Below, in pieces: positions 25,679 through 40,491 of a DNA stretch of 64,000 nt (positions within the stretch are counted from its first letter, which is position 1; each line of letters begins with the position of its first letter). The notes beneath the pieces are model-generated. The model was not told where the DNA came from. It saw only the letters and a list, made by a program, of their open reading frames with translations, and did not search any database. A program made the position numbers and the translations under genes. The stretch is from Sipunculus nudus (lineage: Eukaryota; Annelida; Sipuncula; Golfingiida; Sipunculidae), in the NCBI GenBank assembly GCA_026874595.1, contig CM049308.1:43411327-43475326 (forward strand), read 5' to 3'.

Positions 25679-27740
25679 CTAGATATGTCAGAACGACACG
25701 AATGCCCCCGCCTTGGGCAAATTAGAAACATTTGTAAAATTTTATAAGTTCAGGAGGTGTCATATGGTCAAAAGTAGGTCAACAAGGGCAAAATGCAAAC
25801 TCGATCTGTAACGGGTCATTATCAAGCAACACATCAAAAATCATGCCAGTATATGCAGCCATTGTGAAAAAAAGTCCATACATGTGGATTTTCCATAAAA
25901 ATTTCTGTCTTTCATGAAATTTTCTATGTTTAGGAGCTGTAAAACAATCAAAAGTAGGTCAACCAGGATGAAACGCGAACTTGATCTGTAACTGTCATTA
26001 TCTGCCCACACATAAAAAATCAGGGTGGTATCTGCAGGCATTGAGGAAAAAAAGTCAGTACATATGCATTTGTTATGAAAATTTATGTTTTTCATGAAAC
26101 TTTCTATGTTCAGGAGCAGTCAAATGGTCAAAAGTAGGTCAACTGAGAGAAAACAAGAACTCGATCTGTAACTCGTCATTATCTGCCTACACACCAAAAA
26201 TCAGGCCCGTATCTGCAGGCACTGTGAAAAAAAGTCCATACATATGCACCTTTTTATGAAATTTTCTATGTTAGAGCACCGACAAACAGTCAAAAATAGG
26301 TCAACTGCGACAAAACATGAACTTGATCTGTAACTGGTCATTATCTTCCCACACACCAAAAATCAGGCCAATATCTGCAGGTATTGTGAAGAAAAGTCTG
26401 TACAAGTGTATTTGTCATGAAAATTTATATTTTACATGAAATTTTCTATGTTCAGGAGCCGTAAAACAGTCAAAAGTAGGTCAACCGGGACGAAATGCTA
26501 AATTAATCTGTAACTGGTCAATATCTGGCGACACACCAAAAATCAGGCCAATATCTGCAGGCATTGCGAAAAAAAGTCTGTACATGTGTATTTGTCATGA
26601 AATTTCATATTTTTCACGAAATTTTCTATGTTCAGGAGCCGTAAAACATTCAAAAGTAGGTCAACCAGTACGAAACGCGAACTCGATCTGTACTGGTCTA
26701 TATCTGCCCACACACAAATAATCAGGCCAATATCTGCAGGCATTGCGAAAAAAAGTCTGTACATGTGTATCTGTCATGAATATTTCTATTTTTCATTAAA
26801 TTGTCTAAGTTTAGGAGCCATAAAACAGTCAAAAGTAGGTCAACCGGGACGAACCGCGAACTCCATCTGTAACTGGTCTATATCTGTCCACACACCAAAA
26901 ATCAGGCCAATATCTGCACGCACTGCGAAAAAAAGTCCGTACATGTGTATTTGTCATGAAATTTCATATTTTTCATTAAAATTTTCTATGTTCAGGAGCT
27001 GTAAAACGGTCAAAAGTAAGTCAACCAGGACGAAACACAAACTCATTCTGTAACTGGTCTATATCTGCTCACACACCAAAAATCAGGCCAATATCTGCAG
27101 GCATTGCGAAAAAAACTCCGTACATGTGTATCTTTCATGAATATTTCTATTTTTCATGAAATTTTCTAAGTTTAGGAGCCGTAAAACGGTCAAAAGTACG
27201 TCATATGGGACAAAACGCGAACTCAATCTGTAACTAGTCTATATCTGTCCACACACCAAAAATCAGGCCAATATCTGCAGGCACTGCAAAAAAAAGTCCA
27301 TACATGTGTATTTGTCATAAAATTTCATATTTTTCATGAAATTTTCTATGTTCAGGAGCCGTAAAACGGTATAAGTAGGTCAACCAGAACGAAACGCGAA
27401 CTTGATCTGTAACTGGTCTATATCTGCTCACACACCAAAAATCAGGCCAATATCTGCAGGCATTGTGAAAAAAAAACCGGACTTGTGTATCTGTCATGAA
27501 TATTTCTATTTTTCATAAAATTTTCTAAGTTTAGGAGCCGTAAAACGGTCAAAAGTAGGTCAACCGTGAAAAAAAGCAAACTCTATCTGTAACTAGGCTT
27601 TATCTGCCAACACACCAAAAATCAGGCCAATATCTGCAGGCATTGCGAAAAAAAGTCTGTTTGATTTCAGAATAACAGAAGGACAGAATGACGGACATGG
27701 GTAAAACTATATGCCCCGGCCACTTTGTGCCGCGGGCTTA
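25679..27740 (+). mobile_element. Hybrid family A element at the copy 1/copy 2 junction
   Basis: 5' end CTAGATATGTCAGAACGACAC, GAATGCCCCCGCC; 3' end GCCACTTTGTGCCGCGGGCTTAAAAA. The front matches the element at 38783 and the back, from 27170, matches the one at 19835, so it is a recombinant. The same hybrid recurs at 32231-34292. Confidence 0.75.
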
Positions 27741-30700
27741 AAAATAAAAACAAGTGACCCATGGGTCATGATTCTCAGCCGACTGACATGTTGACAATAT
27801 GCATAGACAACTGATTAAGATAATGTACATGGCATCATCCTTCATGCATATAAGCTTAAGTGCATCAAGACCCATAACCACACCAAATTTATGACAATCC
27901 ACCCAGCTTTTCCTGAGGAATCTGGCAATTTGTGTGTATTTTGCATTATTTCTCACGTGCAAAAACATACCCTAAAACTCTAAGAATATAGGTCACAGAA
28001 ACCCAATTTCAAGTGTCTGGGGAGAACTGTTGATGAACTCTCAGGATGTCAAGTAAAAAGATTCTGGGTCCAATGGTTATGATTTCTGCCCTCCTTTGGT
28101 CACAAATTTTCAATTATGCTTGGGGGTGCTTATAAGCCCTATATCTCAGACAATAAGGGTAACAGAGACTCAGTTTCAAGTTTCCAAGGATATTTTTCAC
28201 AGACCTCCCTGGATGTCAAGTAAGAAGATTCTCAGCACAGTGAATATCATTTGTGCCCTGTTAATGGAAGACTGCATCTTTAAAGGTCTCAAAAACAGAC
28301 ACTAGTGGCCCATCGGCCATGACGCTCACCTGAATTCAAGGAATGTTCAACAATGAGCAAAATTAGTGCCAGAGTGCAAAAAAATCATGAATTTGTGAAG
28401 AGTCCTTAGACATGGGTTTCAGTGGGCTTTTGGACAGATGACAACTTTATTTGAAGGTCTCATAAATAGAAAGAAAAATGCATAAAAATTAAAAAAAAAC
28501 TTAGGTAGTGCCACCAGTCTGCAGGAACTGATGAAACACTGCATGATCAATATATATCCAAGAATCATGGATATCAAGGCATTGGTTATTCAGATACTCG
28601 AGCTTTTGTTTGTATCAAATTTTTAATTATTCTTTTGGGTATTTATGAGCCCTATAGCTCGGAGAATATGGGTAACAGAGACCTAATTTCAGGATTTCCA
28701 AGGAGATTTTTCATTAGTCTCCCTGGATGTAAAGTAAGACGATTCTCGATTCAGCAGTTACAGTTTGAGCCATGTTCACAGATGACCACTTCATTTGAAG
28801 GTCTCATAAATAGCGAAAAAATGCCTTAAAAATTGAAAAAATACAGTTGGCACCACCAGTGTACAGGAACTGATGAAACACTCCATGATCAATCAATATG
28901 CATGCTAAGTATCATGGTCATCAGTGCATTAGTTAATCAGATACTGCAGTTTTTGTATCACATTTTTAACAAGAAAACATTTGCCAAGCGACAATGTCTA
29001 TCCGCCGAAGTCAAGAGTGCAACAGGTGGAGTGAGGGTATGTCACACCACTCCTCAATATAGTCCACTAAACTCTGACAAAAAGGCATTAATTTAATCAA
29101 CAAAAACACCTGGCGCCATCTGTTTGGTTTATGAGAAAACTCTCCAAGACAGATTGACATGCCAAATTTCAGACCAAAAGCTAGAACCATTCCTAAGATA
29201 TGAGCAATTTTCACCCAAAGCAAATGTACAGATGGACACCACAGGAAAACAATTGCAAATGGCACCTCCAGTCTTGAGTACAACATGGAGGAGTCCAAGA
29301 TATATGGACACAATGGATACAATTTCAGGCCAATACGGCACACCACTCCTAACAAAAGAGCAGTAATTCTACAGAAACAGGAAGGTAAGTGGCACCACCT
29401 GTCTGGTTTATGAGAAACTTTCCAAGATGGTTGGATATGCCAAATTTCAGACCAATACCTTGAACCACTTCGGACATATAGGCAAATTCCACTCAAAGCA
29501 CACATACGGATAGACACCACTGAAAAATGATTGCAGATGGCACCACCAGTCTTGAGTACAAGATGGAGGAGTCCAAGATCTATGGGTAAGCACCATTTCA
29601 GACCAATACGACCAATCACTCCGGAGAAAACACCAGTAATTTATTCTATGGAAATGGGAAGGTAAGTGGCGCCACCTATCTGGTTTACAAGAAAATTTTC
29701 CAAGATGGACGGACATGCCAAATTTCAGACCAATACCTTGAACCACTTCAGAGATATTTGAGCAATTTCCACCAAAAGCACATGTACACATGGACAACAC
29801 CAGTAAATGTTTGCAGATGGCACCACCAGTCTTGAGTACAACATGGAGCAGTCAAAGATATAAGAGTATGCACCATTTCAGGCCAATACGACCAATCACT
29901 CCTGAGAAAAGAGCAGTAATTTATTCTACAGAAACAGGAAGGTAATTAGCACCACCTATCTGGTTTAAGAGAAAATTTTCAAAGAAGGATGGACATGCCC
30001 AATTTTAGACCAATATCTTCAACCACTTCGGAGATATGAGCAATTTCCTCCCAAAGCACATGTACAGATAGACACAACCGGGAAATGATTATAGATGGCA
30101 CCACCAGTCTTGAGTACAAGATGCAAGAGTCCATCATCTATGAATATGGACAATGTCAGGCCAATACGGCAAATCACTCCTGAGAAAATTACATTAGTTT
30201 ATTCTACAAAAACAGGAAGGTAGGTCACACCACCTGTCTGGTTTACAAGAAAACTTTCAAAGATGGATGGACATGCCAAATTTCAGACCAATACCTTGAA
30301 CCACTCCTGAGATATGAGCAATTTTTACCAAAAGCAAATATACAGATGGACGCCATGTGAAAATTACTGCAGATGGCGCCACCAGTCTTGTTTAATGAGA
30401 TGCAATTGTCAATTACCTATGAACATGCACAATTTCAACCCAATACATTGAAGAACCACTAAGAAGAACAGATGGCAAATGCACAGATCGATCCTACACA
30501 AAAAGTATTGTAGTTGGCGCCACCAGTAGCAATTTCAAGATGGAGAGATCCAAGACCTATGGACATGCAAACTTTCAGCTCAATACATTGAACCACTCCT
30601 GATATATAAGCTGTTATCTGAAAGACACCCAGATTCAGACTGCACAGAAAGGATTGCAGGTGGTGCCACCTGTCTTTGTTATGCACAACTACATAGGTGA

Positions 30701-33700
30701 GGGAACAACTATGCCAGGTTACGGAAAGATCGGTCTAAGGGTTTCAGAGTTCTCCAGAAATATACACAGTTTTTGTATCACATTTTTAATTATTTTGGGG
30801 GTACTTAGGACCCCATAGCTCCGAGGATATGGGTAACAGAGACCTAATTTCAGATTTCCATGAAGACTTTTCATGGACCTCCCTAGATGTGAAGTATGAA
30901 GATTCTAGGTCAAGTGGCTACGATTTCTGCCCTGTTACAAGATGAGGCTTTATTTGAAAGTCTCAAAAAGAGAAAAAAATGCATACAAATTGGAAAAAAT
31001 ATAGGTGGCGCCACAAGTCTGCAGCAACTGATCCATGCAAAAAATCATGGCCATCACTACATTAGTTATTCAGATACTGCAGCTTTTGTATCACATTTTT
31101 AATTATTCTTAGGGGTACTTACGAGCCACATAGCTCAGAGGATATGGGTAACAGAGACCTAATTTCAAGTATCCACGTACAGAGACTTTTCATGCACCTC
31201 CCTTGATGTCAAGTTTGAAGATACCAGGTCCAGCAGTTATGATTTGAGCCCTGTTAACAGATCACAGTTTCATTGCAGGTCTGAAAAAAAGAGAAAAAAA
31301 TTGTATAAATTGGAAAAAATACAGGTATCGCCACAGTCTGCAGGACGTGATGGAACATCCCATGATCAATATCCATGCAAAGAATCATGGCGATCAATGC
31401 AAGTGGCGCCACCAGTGTGCAGGAACTGATGGAACATTCCATGACTAATATCCATGCAAAGAATCATGCTGATCAATCCATTTATTGTTCAGATACTTCA
31501 GCTTTTGTATCAAATTTTGCACTATTCTGGTGGGTACTTTGGAGCCCCATAGCTCAAAGGTTATGGGTAACAGAGACCTAATTTCAGGTTTCCATGGAGA
31601 TTTTTCATGAACCTCCCTTGATCAAAAGTGGGAAGATTCCACATCCAGCGGTTACAATTTTTGCCCTATTAACAGAGGACAGCATCTTTAAAGGTCTAAA
31701 ATATAGACAGAAAATGCGTAAAATTTTTTTTTAAATCCACCTGGCACCACCAGTCTGCAAGAACTGATGAAACACTCCATGATGAATAGGCATGCAAAGA
31801 ATCATGGTGATCAATGCATTAGTTGTTCAAATACTGCAGATTTTGTAACAAATTTTTAGTTATTCTGTGTGGGAACTTCTGAGCCCCATAACTCGTAGGA
31901 TATGGGTAACAGAGACCTAATTTCAGGTTTCCATGGTGATTTTTCACGGACCTCCCTGGTTCTCAAATTAGAGATTCTGGGTCCAGTGGTTATGATTTGT
32001 GCCCTGTTAACAAATGACAACATCCACAAGTTCTCAAAAACAGAGGAAAAAATTGATAAAAAATAAAAAAATACAGGTGGCGCCACCAGTCTGCAGAAAC
32101 TGATGAAACACTCAATCATCAACATCCATGCAAAGAATCATGGTGATCAATGCATTAGCTGTTCAGATACTTGAGCTTTTGTACCAAATTTTCCATTATT
32201 CTCAGGGGTACTTGGCAACCCCAGTTTGAACTAGATATGTCAGAACGACACGAATGCCCCCGCCTTGGGCAAATTAGAAACATTTGTAAAATTTTATAAG
32301 TTCAGGAGGTGTCATATGGTCAAAAGTAGGTCAACAAGGGCAAAATGCAAACTCGATCTGTAACGGGTCATTATCAAGCAACACATCAAAAATCATGCCA
32401 GTATATGCAGCCATTGTGAAAAAAAGTCCATACATGTGGATTTTCCATAAAAATTTCTGTCTTTCATGAAATTTTCTATGTTTAGGAGCTGTAAAACAAT
32501 CAAAAGTAGGTCAACCAGGATGAAACGCGAACTTGATCTGTAACTGTCATTATCTGCCCACACATAAAAAATCAGGGTGGTATCTGCAGGCATTGAGGAA
32601 AAAAAGTCAGTACATATGCATTTGTTATGAAAATTTATGTTTTTCATGAAACTTTCTATGTTCAGGAGCAGTCAAATGGTCAAAAGTAGGTCAACTGAGA
32701 GAAAACAAGAACTCGATCTGTAACTCGTCATTATCTGCCTACACACCAAAAATCAGGCCCGTATCTGCAGGCACTGTGAAAAAAAGTCCATACATATGCA
32801 CCTTTTTATGAAATTTTCTATGTTAGAGCACCGACAAACAGTCAAAAATAGGTCAACTGCGACAAAACATGAACTTGATCTGTAACTGGTCATTATCTTC
32901 CCACACACCAAAAATCAGGCCAATATCTGCAGGTATTGTGAAGAAAAGTCTGTACAAGTGTATTTGTCATGAAAATTTATATTTTACATGAAATTTTCTA
33001 TGTTCAGGAGCCGTAAAACAGTCAAAAGTAGGTCAACCGGGACGAAATGCTAAATTAATCTGTAACTGGTCAATATCTGGCGACACACCAAAAATCAGGC
33101 CAATATCTGCAGGCATTGCGAAAAAAAGTCTGTACATGTGTATTTGTCATGAAATTTCATATTTTTCACGAAATTTTCTATGTTCAGGAGCCGTAAAACA
33201 TTCAAAAGTAGGTCAACCAGTACGAAACGCGAACTCGATCTGTACTGGTCTATATCTGCCCACACACAAATAATCAGGCCAATATCTGCAGGCATTGCGA
33301 AAAAAAGTCTGTACATGTGTATCTGTCATGAATATTTCTATTTTTCATTAAATTGTCTAAGTTTAGGAGCCATAAAACAGTCAAAAGTAGGTCAACCGGG
33401 ACGAACCGCGAACTCCATCTGTAACTGGTCTATATCTGTCCACACACCAAAAATCAGGCCAATATCTGCACGCACTGCGAAAAAAAGTCCGTACATGTGT
33501 ATTTGTCATGAAATTTCATATTTTTCATTAAAATTTTCTATGTTCAGGAGCTGTAAAACGGTCAAAAGTAAGTCAACCAGGACGAAACACAAACTCATTC
33601 TGTAACTGGTCTATATCTGCTCACACACCAAAAATCAGGCCAATATCTGCAGGCATTGCGAAAAAAACTCCGTACATGTGTATCTTTCATGAATATTTCT

Positions 33701-33721
33701 ATTTTTCATGAAATTTTCTAA
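27170..33721 (+). repeat. Large tandem block, copy 2 (6552 bp)
   Basis: Offset from copy 1 is 6899 before the 347-bp difference and 6552 after. Sub-parts: A 3' end to about 27740, C-type elements 27751-28970, D 28970-30766, C 30767-32230, A from 32231. Confidence 0.9.
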
Positions 33722-36700
33722 GTTTAGGAGCCGTAAAACGGTCAAAAGTACGTCATATGGGACAAAACGCGAACTCAATCTGTAACTAGTCTATATCTGT
33801 CCACACACCAAAAATCAGGCCAATATCTGCAGGCACTGCAAAAAAAAGTCCATACATGTGTATTTGTCATAAAATTTCATATTTTTCATGAAATTTTCTA
33901 TGTTCAGGAGCCGTAAAACGGTATAAGTAGGTCAACCAGAACGAAACGCGAACTTGATCTGTAACTGGTCTATATCTGCTCACACACCAAAAATCAGGCC
34001 AATATCTGCAGGCATTGTGAAAAAAAAACCGGACTTGTGTATCTGTCATGAATATTTCTATTTTTCATAAAATTTTCTAAGTTTAGGAGCCGTAAAACGG
34101 TCAAAAGTAGGTCAACCGTGAAAAAAAGCAAACTCTATCTGTAACTAGGCTTTATCTGCCAACACACCAAAAATCAGGCCAATATCTGCAGGCATTGCGA
34201 AAAAAAGTCTGTTTGATTTCAGAATAACAGAAGGACAGAATGACGGACATGGGTAAAACTATATGCCCCGGCCACTTTGTGCCGCGGGCTTAAAAATAAA
34301 AACAAGTGACCCATGGGTCATGATTCTCAGCCGACTGACATGTTGACAATATGCATAGACAACTGATTAAGATAATGTACATGGCATCATCCTTCATGCA
34401 TATAAGCTTAAGTGCATCAAGACCCATAACCACACCAAATTTATGACAATCCACCCAGCTTTTCCTGAGGAATCTGGCAATTTGTGTGTATTTTGCATTA
34501 TTTCTCACGTGCAAAAACATACCCTAAAACTCTAAGAATATAGGTCACAGAAACCCAATTTCAAGTGTCTGGGGAGAACTGTTGATGAACTCTCAGGATG
34601 TCAAGTAAAAAGATTCTGGGTCCAATGGTTATGATTTCTGCCCTCCTTTGGTCACAAATTTTCAATTATGCTTGGGGGTGCTTATAAGCCCTATATCTCA
34701 GACAATAAGGGTAACAGAGACTCAGTTTCAAGTTTCCAAGGATATTTTTCACAGACCTCCCTGGATGTCAAGTAAGAAGATTCTCAGCACAGTGAATATC
34801 ATTTGTGCCCTGTTAATGGAAGACTGCATCTTTAAAGGTCTCAAAAACAGACACTAGTGGCCCATCGGCCATGACGCTCACCTGAATTCAAGGAATGTTC
34901 AACAATGAGCAAAATTAGTGCCAGAGTGCAAAAAAATCATGAATTTGTGAAGAGTCCTTAGACATGGGTTTCAGTGGGCTTTTGGACAGATGACAACTTT
35001 ATTTGAAGGTCTCATAAATAGAAAGAAAAATGCATAAAAATTAAAAAAAAACTTAGGTAGTGCCACCAGTCTGCAGGAACTGATGAAACACTGCATGATC
35101 AATATATATCCAAGAATCATGGATATCAAGGCATTGGTTATTCAGATACTCGAGCTTTTGTTTGTATCAAATTTTTAATTATTCTTTTGGGTATTTATGA
35201 GCCCTATAGCTCGGAGAATATGGGTAACAGAGACCTAATTTCAGGATTTCCAAGGAGATTTTTCATTAGTCTCCCTGGATGTAAAGTAAGACGATTCTCG
35301 ATTCAGCAGTTACAGTTTGAGCCATGTTCACAGATGACCACTTCATTTGAAGGTCTCATAAATAGCGAAAAAATGCCTTAAAAATTGAAAAAATACAGTT
35401 GGCACCACCAGTGTACAGGAACTGATGAAACACTCCATGATCAATCAATATGCATGCTAAGTATCATGGTCATCAGTGCATTAGTTAATCAGATACTGCA
35501 GTTTTTGTATCACATTTTTAACAAGAAAACATTTGCCAAGCGACAATGTCTATCCGCCGAAGTCAAGAGTGCAACAGGTGGAGTGAGGGTATGTCACACC
35601 ACTCCTCAATATAGTCCACTAAACTCTGACAAAAAGGCATTAATTTAATCAACAAAAACACCTGGCGCCATCTGTTTGGTTTATGAGAAAACTCTCCAAG
35701 ACAGATTGACATGCCAAATTTCAGACCAAAAGCTAGAACCATTCCTAAGATATGAGCAATTTTCACCCAAAGCAAATGTACAGATGGACACCACAGGAAA
35801 ACAATTGCAAATGGCACCTCCAGTCTTGAGTACAACATGGAGGAGTCCAAGATATATGGACACAATGGATACAATTTCAGGCCAATACGGCACACCACTC
35901 CTAACAAAAGAGCAGTAATTCTACAGAAACAGGAAGGTAAGTGGCACCACCTGTCTGGTTTATGAGAAACTTTCCAAGATGGTTGGATATGCCAAATTTC
36001 AGACCAATACCTTGAACCACTTCGGACATATAGGCAAATTCCACTCAAAGCACACATACGGATAGACACCACTGAAAAATGATTGCAGATGGCACCACCA
36101 GTCTTGAGTACAAGATGGAGGAGTCCAAGATCTATGGGTAAGCACCATTTCAGACCAATACGACCAATCACTCCGGAGAAAACACCAGTAATTTATTCTA
36201 TGGAAATGGGAAGGTAAGTGGCGCCACCTATCTGGTTTACAAGAAAATTTTCCAAGATGGACGGACATGCCAAATTTCAGACCAATACCTTGAACCACTT
36301 CAGAGATATTTGAGCAATTTCCACCAAAAGCACATGTACACATGGACAACACCAGTAAATGTTTGCAGATGGCACCACCAGTCTTGAGTACAACATGGAG
36401 CAGTCAAAGATATAAGAGTATGCACCATTTCAGGCCAATACGACCAATCACTCCTGAGAAAAGAGCAGTAATTTATTCTACAGAAACAGGAAGGTAATTA
36501 GCACCACCTATCTGGTTTAAGAGAAAATTTTCAAAGAAGGATGGACATGCCCAATTTTAGACCAATATCTTCAACCACTTCGGAGATATGAGCAATTTCC
36601 TCCCAAAGCACATGTACAGATAGACACAACCGGGAAATGATTATAGATGGCACCACCAGTCTTGAGTACAAGATGCAAGAGTCCATCATCTATGAATATG

Positions 36701-39700
36701 GACAATGTCAGGCCAATACGGCAAATCACTCCTGAGAAAATTACATTAGTTTATTCTACAAAAACAGGAAGGTAGGTCACACCACCTGTCTGGTTTACAA
36801 GAAAACTTTCAAAGATGGATGGACATGCCAAATTTCAGACCAATACCTTGAACCACTCCTGAGATATGAGCAATTTTTACCAAAAGCAAATATACAGATG
36901 GACGCCATGTGAAAATTACTGCAGATGGCGCCACCAGTCTTGTTTAATGAGATGCAATTGTCAATTACCTATGAACATGCACAATTTCAACCCAATACAT
37001 TGAAGAACCACTAAGAAGAACAGATGGCAAATGCACAGATCGATCCTACACAAAAAGTATTGTAGTTGGCGCCACCAGTAGCAATTTCAAGATGGAGAGA
37101 TCCAAGACCTATGGACATGCAAACTTTCAGCTCAATACATTGAACCACTCCTGATATATAAGCTGTTATCTGAAAGACACCCAGATTCAGACTGCACAGA
37201 AAGGATTGCAGGTGGTGCCACCTGTCTTTGTTATGCACAACTACATAGGTGAGGGAACAACTATGCCAGGTTACGGAAAGATCGGTCTAAGGGTTTCAGA
37301 GTTCTCCAGAAATATACACAGTTTTTGTATCACATTTTTAATTATTTTGGGGGTACTTAGGACCCCATAGCTCCGAGGATATGGGTAACAGAGACCTAAT
37401 TTCAGATTTCCATGAAGACTTTTCATGGACCTCCCTAGATGTGAAGTATGAAGATTCTAGGTCAAGTGGCTACGATTTCTGCCCTGTTACAAGATGAGGC
37501 TTTATTTGAAAGTCTCAAAAAGAGAAAAAAATGCATACAAATTGGAAAAAATATAGGTGGCGCCACAAGTCTGCAGCAACTGATCCATGCAAAAAATCAT
37601 GGCCATCACTACATTAGTTATTCAGATACTGCAGCTTTTGTATCACATTTTTAATTATTCTTAGGGGTACTTACGAGCCACATAGCTCAGAGGATATGGG
37701 TAACAGAGACCTAATTTCAAGTATCCACGTACAGAGACTTTTCATGCACCTCCCTTGATGTCAAGTTTGAAGATACCAGGTCCAGCAGTTATGATTTGAG
37801 CCCTGTTAACAGATCACAGTTTCATTGCAGGTCTGAAAAAAAGAGAAAAAAATTGTATAAATTGGAAAAAATACAGGTATCGCCACAGTCTGCAGGACGT
37901 GATGGAACATCCCATGATCAATATCCATGCAAAGAATCATGGCGATCAATGCAAGTGGCGCCACCAGTGTGCAGGAACTGATGGAACATTCCATGACTAA
38001 TATCCATGCAAAGAATCATGCTGATCAATCCATTTATTGTTCAGATACTTCAGCTTTTGTATCAAATTTTGCACTATTCTGGTGGGTACTTTGGAGCCCC
38101 ATAGCTCAAAGGTTATGGGTAACAGAGACCTAATTTCAGGTTTCCATGGAGATTTTTCATGAACCTCCCTTGATCAAAAGTGGGAAGATTCCACATCCAG
38201 CGGTTACAATTTTTGCCCTATTAACAGAGGACAGCATCTTTAAAGGTCTAAAATATAGACAGAAAATGCGTAAAATTTTTTTTTAAATCCACCTGGCACC
38301 ACCAGTCTGCAAGAACTGATGAAACACTCCATGATGAATAGGCATGCAAAGAATCATGGTGATCAATGCATTAGTTGTTCAAATACTGCAGATTTTGTAA
38401 CAAATTTTTAGTTATTCTGTGTGGGAACTTCTGAGCCCCATAACTCGTAGGATATGGGTAACAGAGACCTAATTTCAGGTTTCCATGGTGATTTTTCACG
38501 GACCTCCCTGGTTCTCAAATTAGAGATTCTGGGTCCAGTGGTTATGATTTGTGCCCTGTTAACAAATGACAACATCCACAAGTTCTCAAAAACAGAGGAA
38601 AAAATTGATAAAAAATAAAAAAATACAGGTGGCGCCACCAGTCTGCAGAAACTGATGAAACACTCAATCATCAACATCCATGCAAAGAATCATGGTGATC
38701 AATGCATTAGCTGTTCAGATACTTGAGCTTTTGTACCAAATTTTCCATTATTCTCAGGGGTACTTGGCAACCCCAGTTTGAACTAGATATGTCAGAACGA
38801 CACGAATGCCCCCGCCTTGGGCAAATTAGAAACATTTGTAAAATTTTATAAGTTCAGGAGGTGTCATATGGTCAAAAGTAGGTCAACAAGGGCAAAATGC
38901 AAACTCGATCTGTAACGGGTCATTATCAAGCAACACATCAAAAATCATGCCAGTATATGCAGCCATTGTGAAAAAAAGTCCATACATGTGGATTTTCCAT
39001 AAAAATTTCTGTCTTTCATGAAATTTTCTATGTTTAGGAGCTGTAAAACAATCAAAAGTAGGTCAACCAGGATGAAACGCGAACTTGATCTGTAACTGTC
39101 ATTATCTGCCCACACATAAAAAATCAGGGTGGTATCTGCAGGCATTGAGGAAAAAAAGTCAGTACATATGCATTTGTTATGAAAATTTATGTTTTTCATG
39201 AAACTTTCTATGTTCAGGAGCAGTCAAATGGTCAAAAGTAGGTCAACTGAGAGAAAACAAGAACTCGATCTGTAACTCGTCATTATCTGCCTACACACCA
39301 AAAATCAGGCCCGTATCTGCAGGCACTGTGAAAAAAAGTCCATACATATGCACCTTTTTATGAAATTTTCTATGTTAGAGCACCGACAAACAGTCAAAAA
39401 TAGGTCAACTGCGACAAAACATGAACTTGATCTGTAACTGGTCATTATCTTCCCACACACCAAAAATCAGGCCAATATCTGCAGGTATTGTGAAGAAAAG
39501 TCTGTACAAGTGTATTTGTCATGAAAATTTATATTTTACATGAAATTTTCTATGTTCAGGAGCCGTAAAACAGTCAAAAGTAGGTCAACCGGGACGAAAT
39601 GCTAAATTAATCTGTAACTGGTCAATATCTGGCGACACACCAAAAATCAGGCCAATATCTGCAGGCATTGCGAAAAAAAGTCTGTACATGTGTATTTGTC

Positions 39701-40273
39701 ATGAAATTTCATATTTTTCACGAAATTTTCTATGTTCAGGAGCCGTAAAACATTCAAAAGTAGGTCAACCAGTACGAAACGCGAACTCGATCTGTACTGG
39801 TCTATATCTGCCCACACACAAATAATCAGGCCAATATCTGCAGGCATTGCGAAAAAAAGTCTGTACATGTGTATCTGTCATGAATATTTCTATTTTTCAT
39901 TAAATTGTCTAAGTTTAGGAGCCATAAAACAGTCAAAAGTAGGTCAACCGGGACGAACCGCGAACTCCATCTGTAACTGGTCTATATCTGTCCACACACC
40001 AAAAATCAGGCCAATATCTGCACGCACTGCGAAAAAAAGTCCGTACATGTGTATTTGTCATGAAATTTCATATTTTTCATTAAAATTTTCTATGTTCAGG
40101 AGCTGTAAAACGGTCAAAAGTAAGTCAACCAGGACGAAACACAAACTCATTCTGTAACTGGTCTATATCTGCTCACACACCAAAAATCAGGCCAATATCT
40201 GCAGGCATTGCGAAAAAAACTCCGTACATGTGTATCTTTCATGAATATTTCTATTTTTCATGAAATTTTCTAA
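33722..40273 (+). repeat. Large tandem block, copy 3 (6552 bp)
   Basis: Offset 6552 from copy 2 throughout, including the same 347-bp absence. At 40274 the sequence leaves the block (GTTTAGGAGCCGTTAAACAG rather than ...GTAAAACGG) and finishes a family A element. Confidence 0.9.
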
Positions 40274-40491
40274 GTTTAGGAGCCGTTAAACAGTCAAAAG
40301 TAGGTCAACCGGGACGAAACGCGAACTCAATCTGTACTGGTCTATATCTGCCCACACACCAAAAATTAGGCCAATATCTGCAGGCATTGCAAAAAAAAGT
40401 CCATACAACTGTTTGATTTCGGAATGACGGAAGGACGGAATGACAGACATGGGTAAAACTATATGCCCCGGCCACTTTGTGGCGGGGGCAT
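38783..40491 (+). mobile_element. Family A element, right partner of the triplication
   Basis: Front end as in 25679 but ending GGCCACTTTGTGGCGGGGGCATAAAAA, the intact 3' terminus. The last shared base with the block is about 40273. Its 3' GGCGGGGGCAT is the exact inverted match of its own 5' ATGCCCCCGCC. Confidence 0.75.

Larger units (their letters stand above)
20271..27169 (+). repeat. Large tandem block, copy 1 (6899 bp)
   Basis: Contains the 3' part of a family A element, a family C/D/C succession and the 5' part of another family A element. Starts at GTTTAGGAGCCGTAAAACGG inside an A unit. All short reading frames translated from it recur unchanged in copies 2 and 3, implying near identity. 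It has one extra family C unit (24317-24663, 347 bp) absent from the other two copies. Confidence 0.9.

Noticed and set aside
26628-27053. 141-codon frame, repeated at 33180 and 39732
   Set aside because: Lies in family A 178-bp units, and its peptide repeats with the units.
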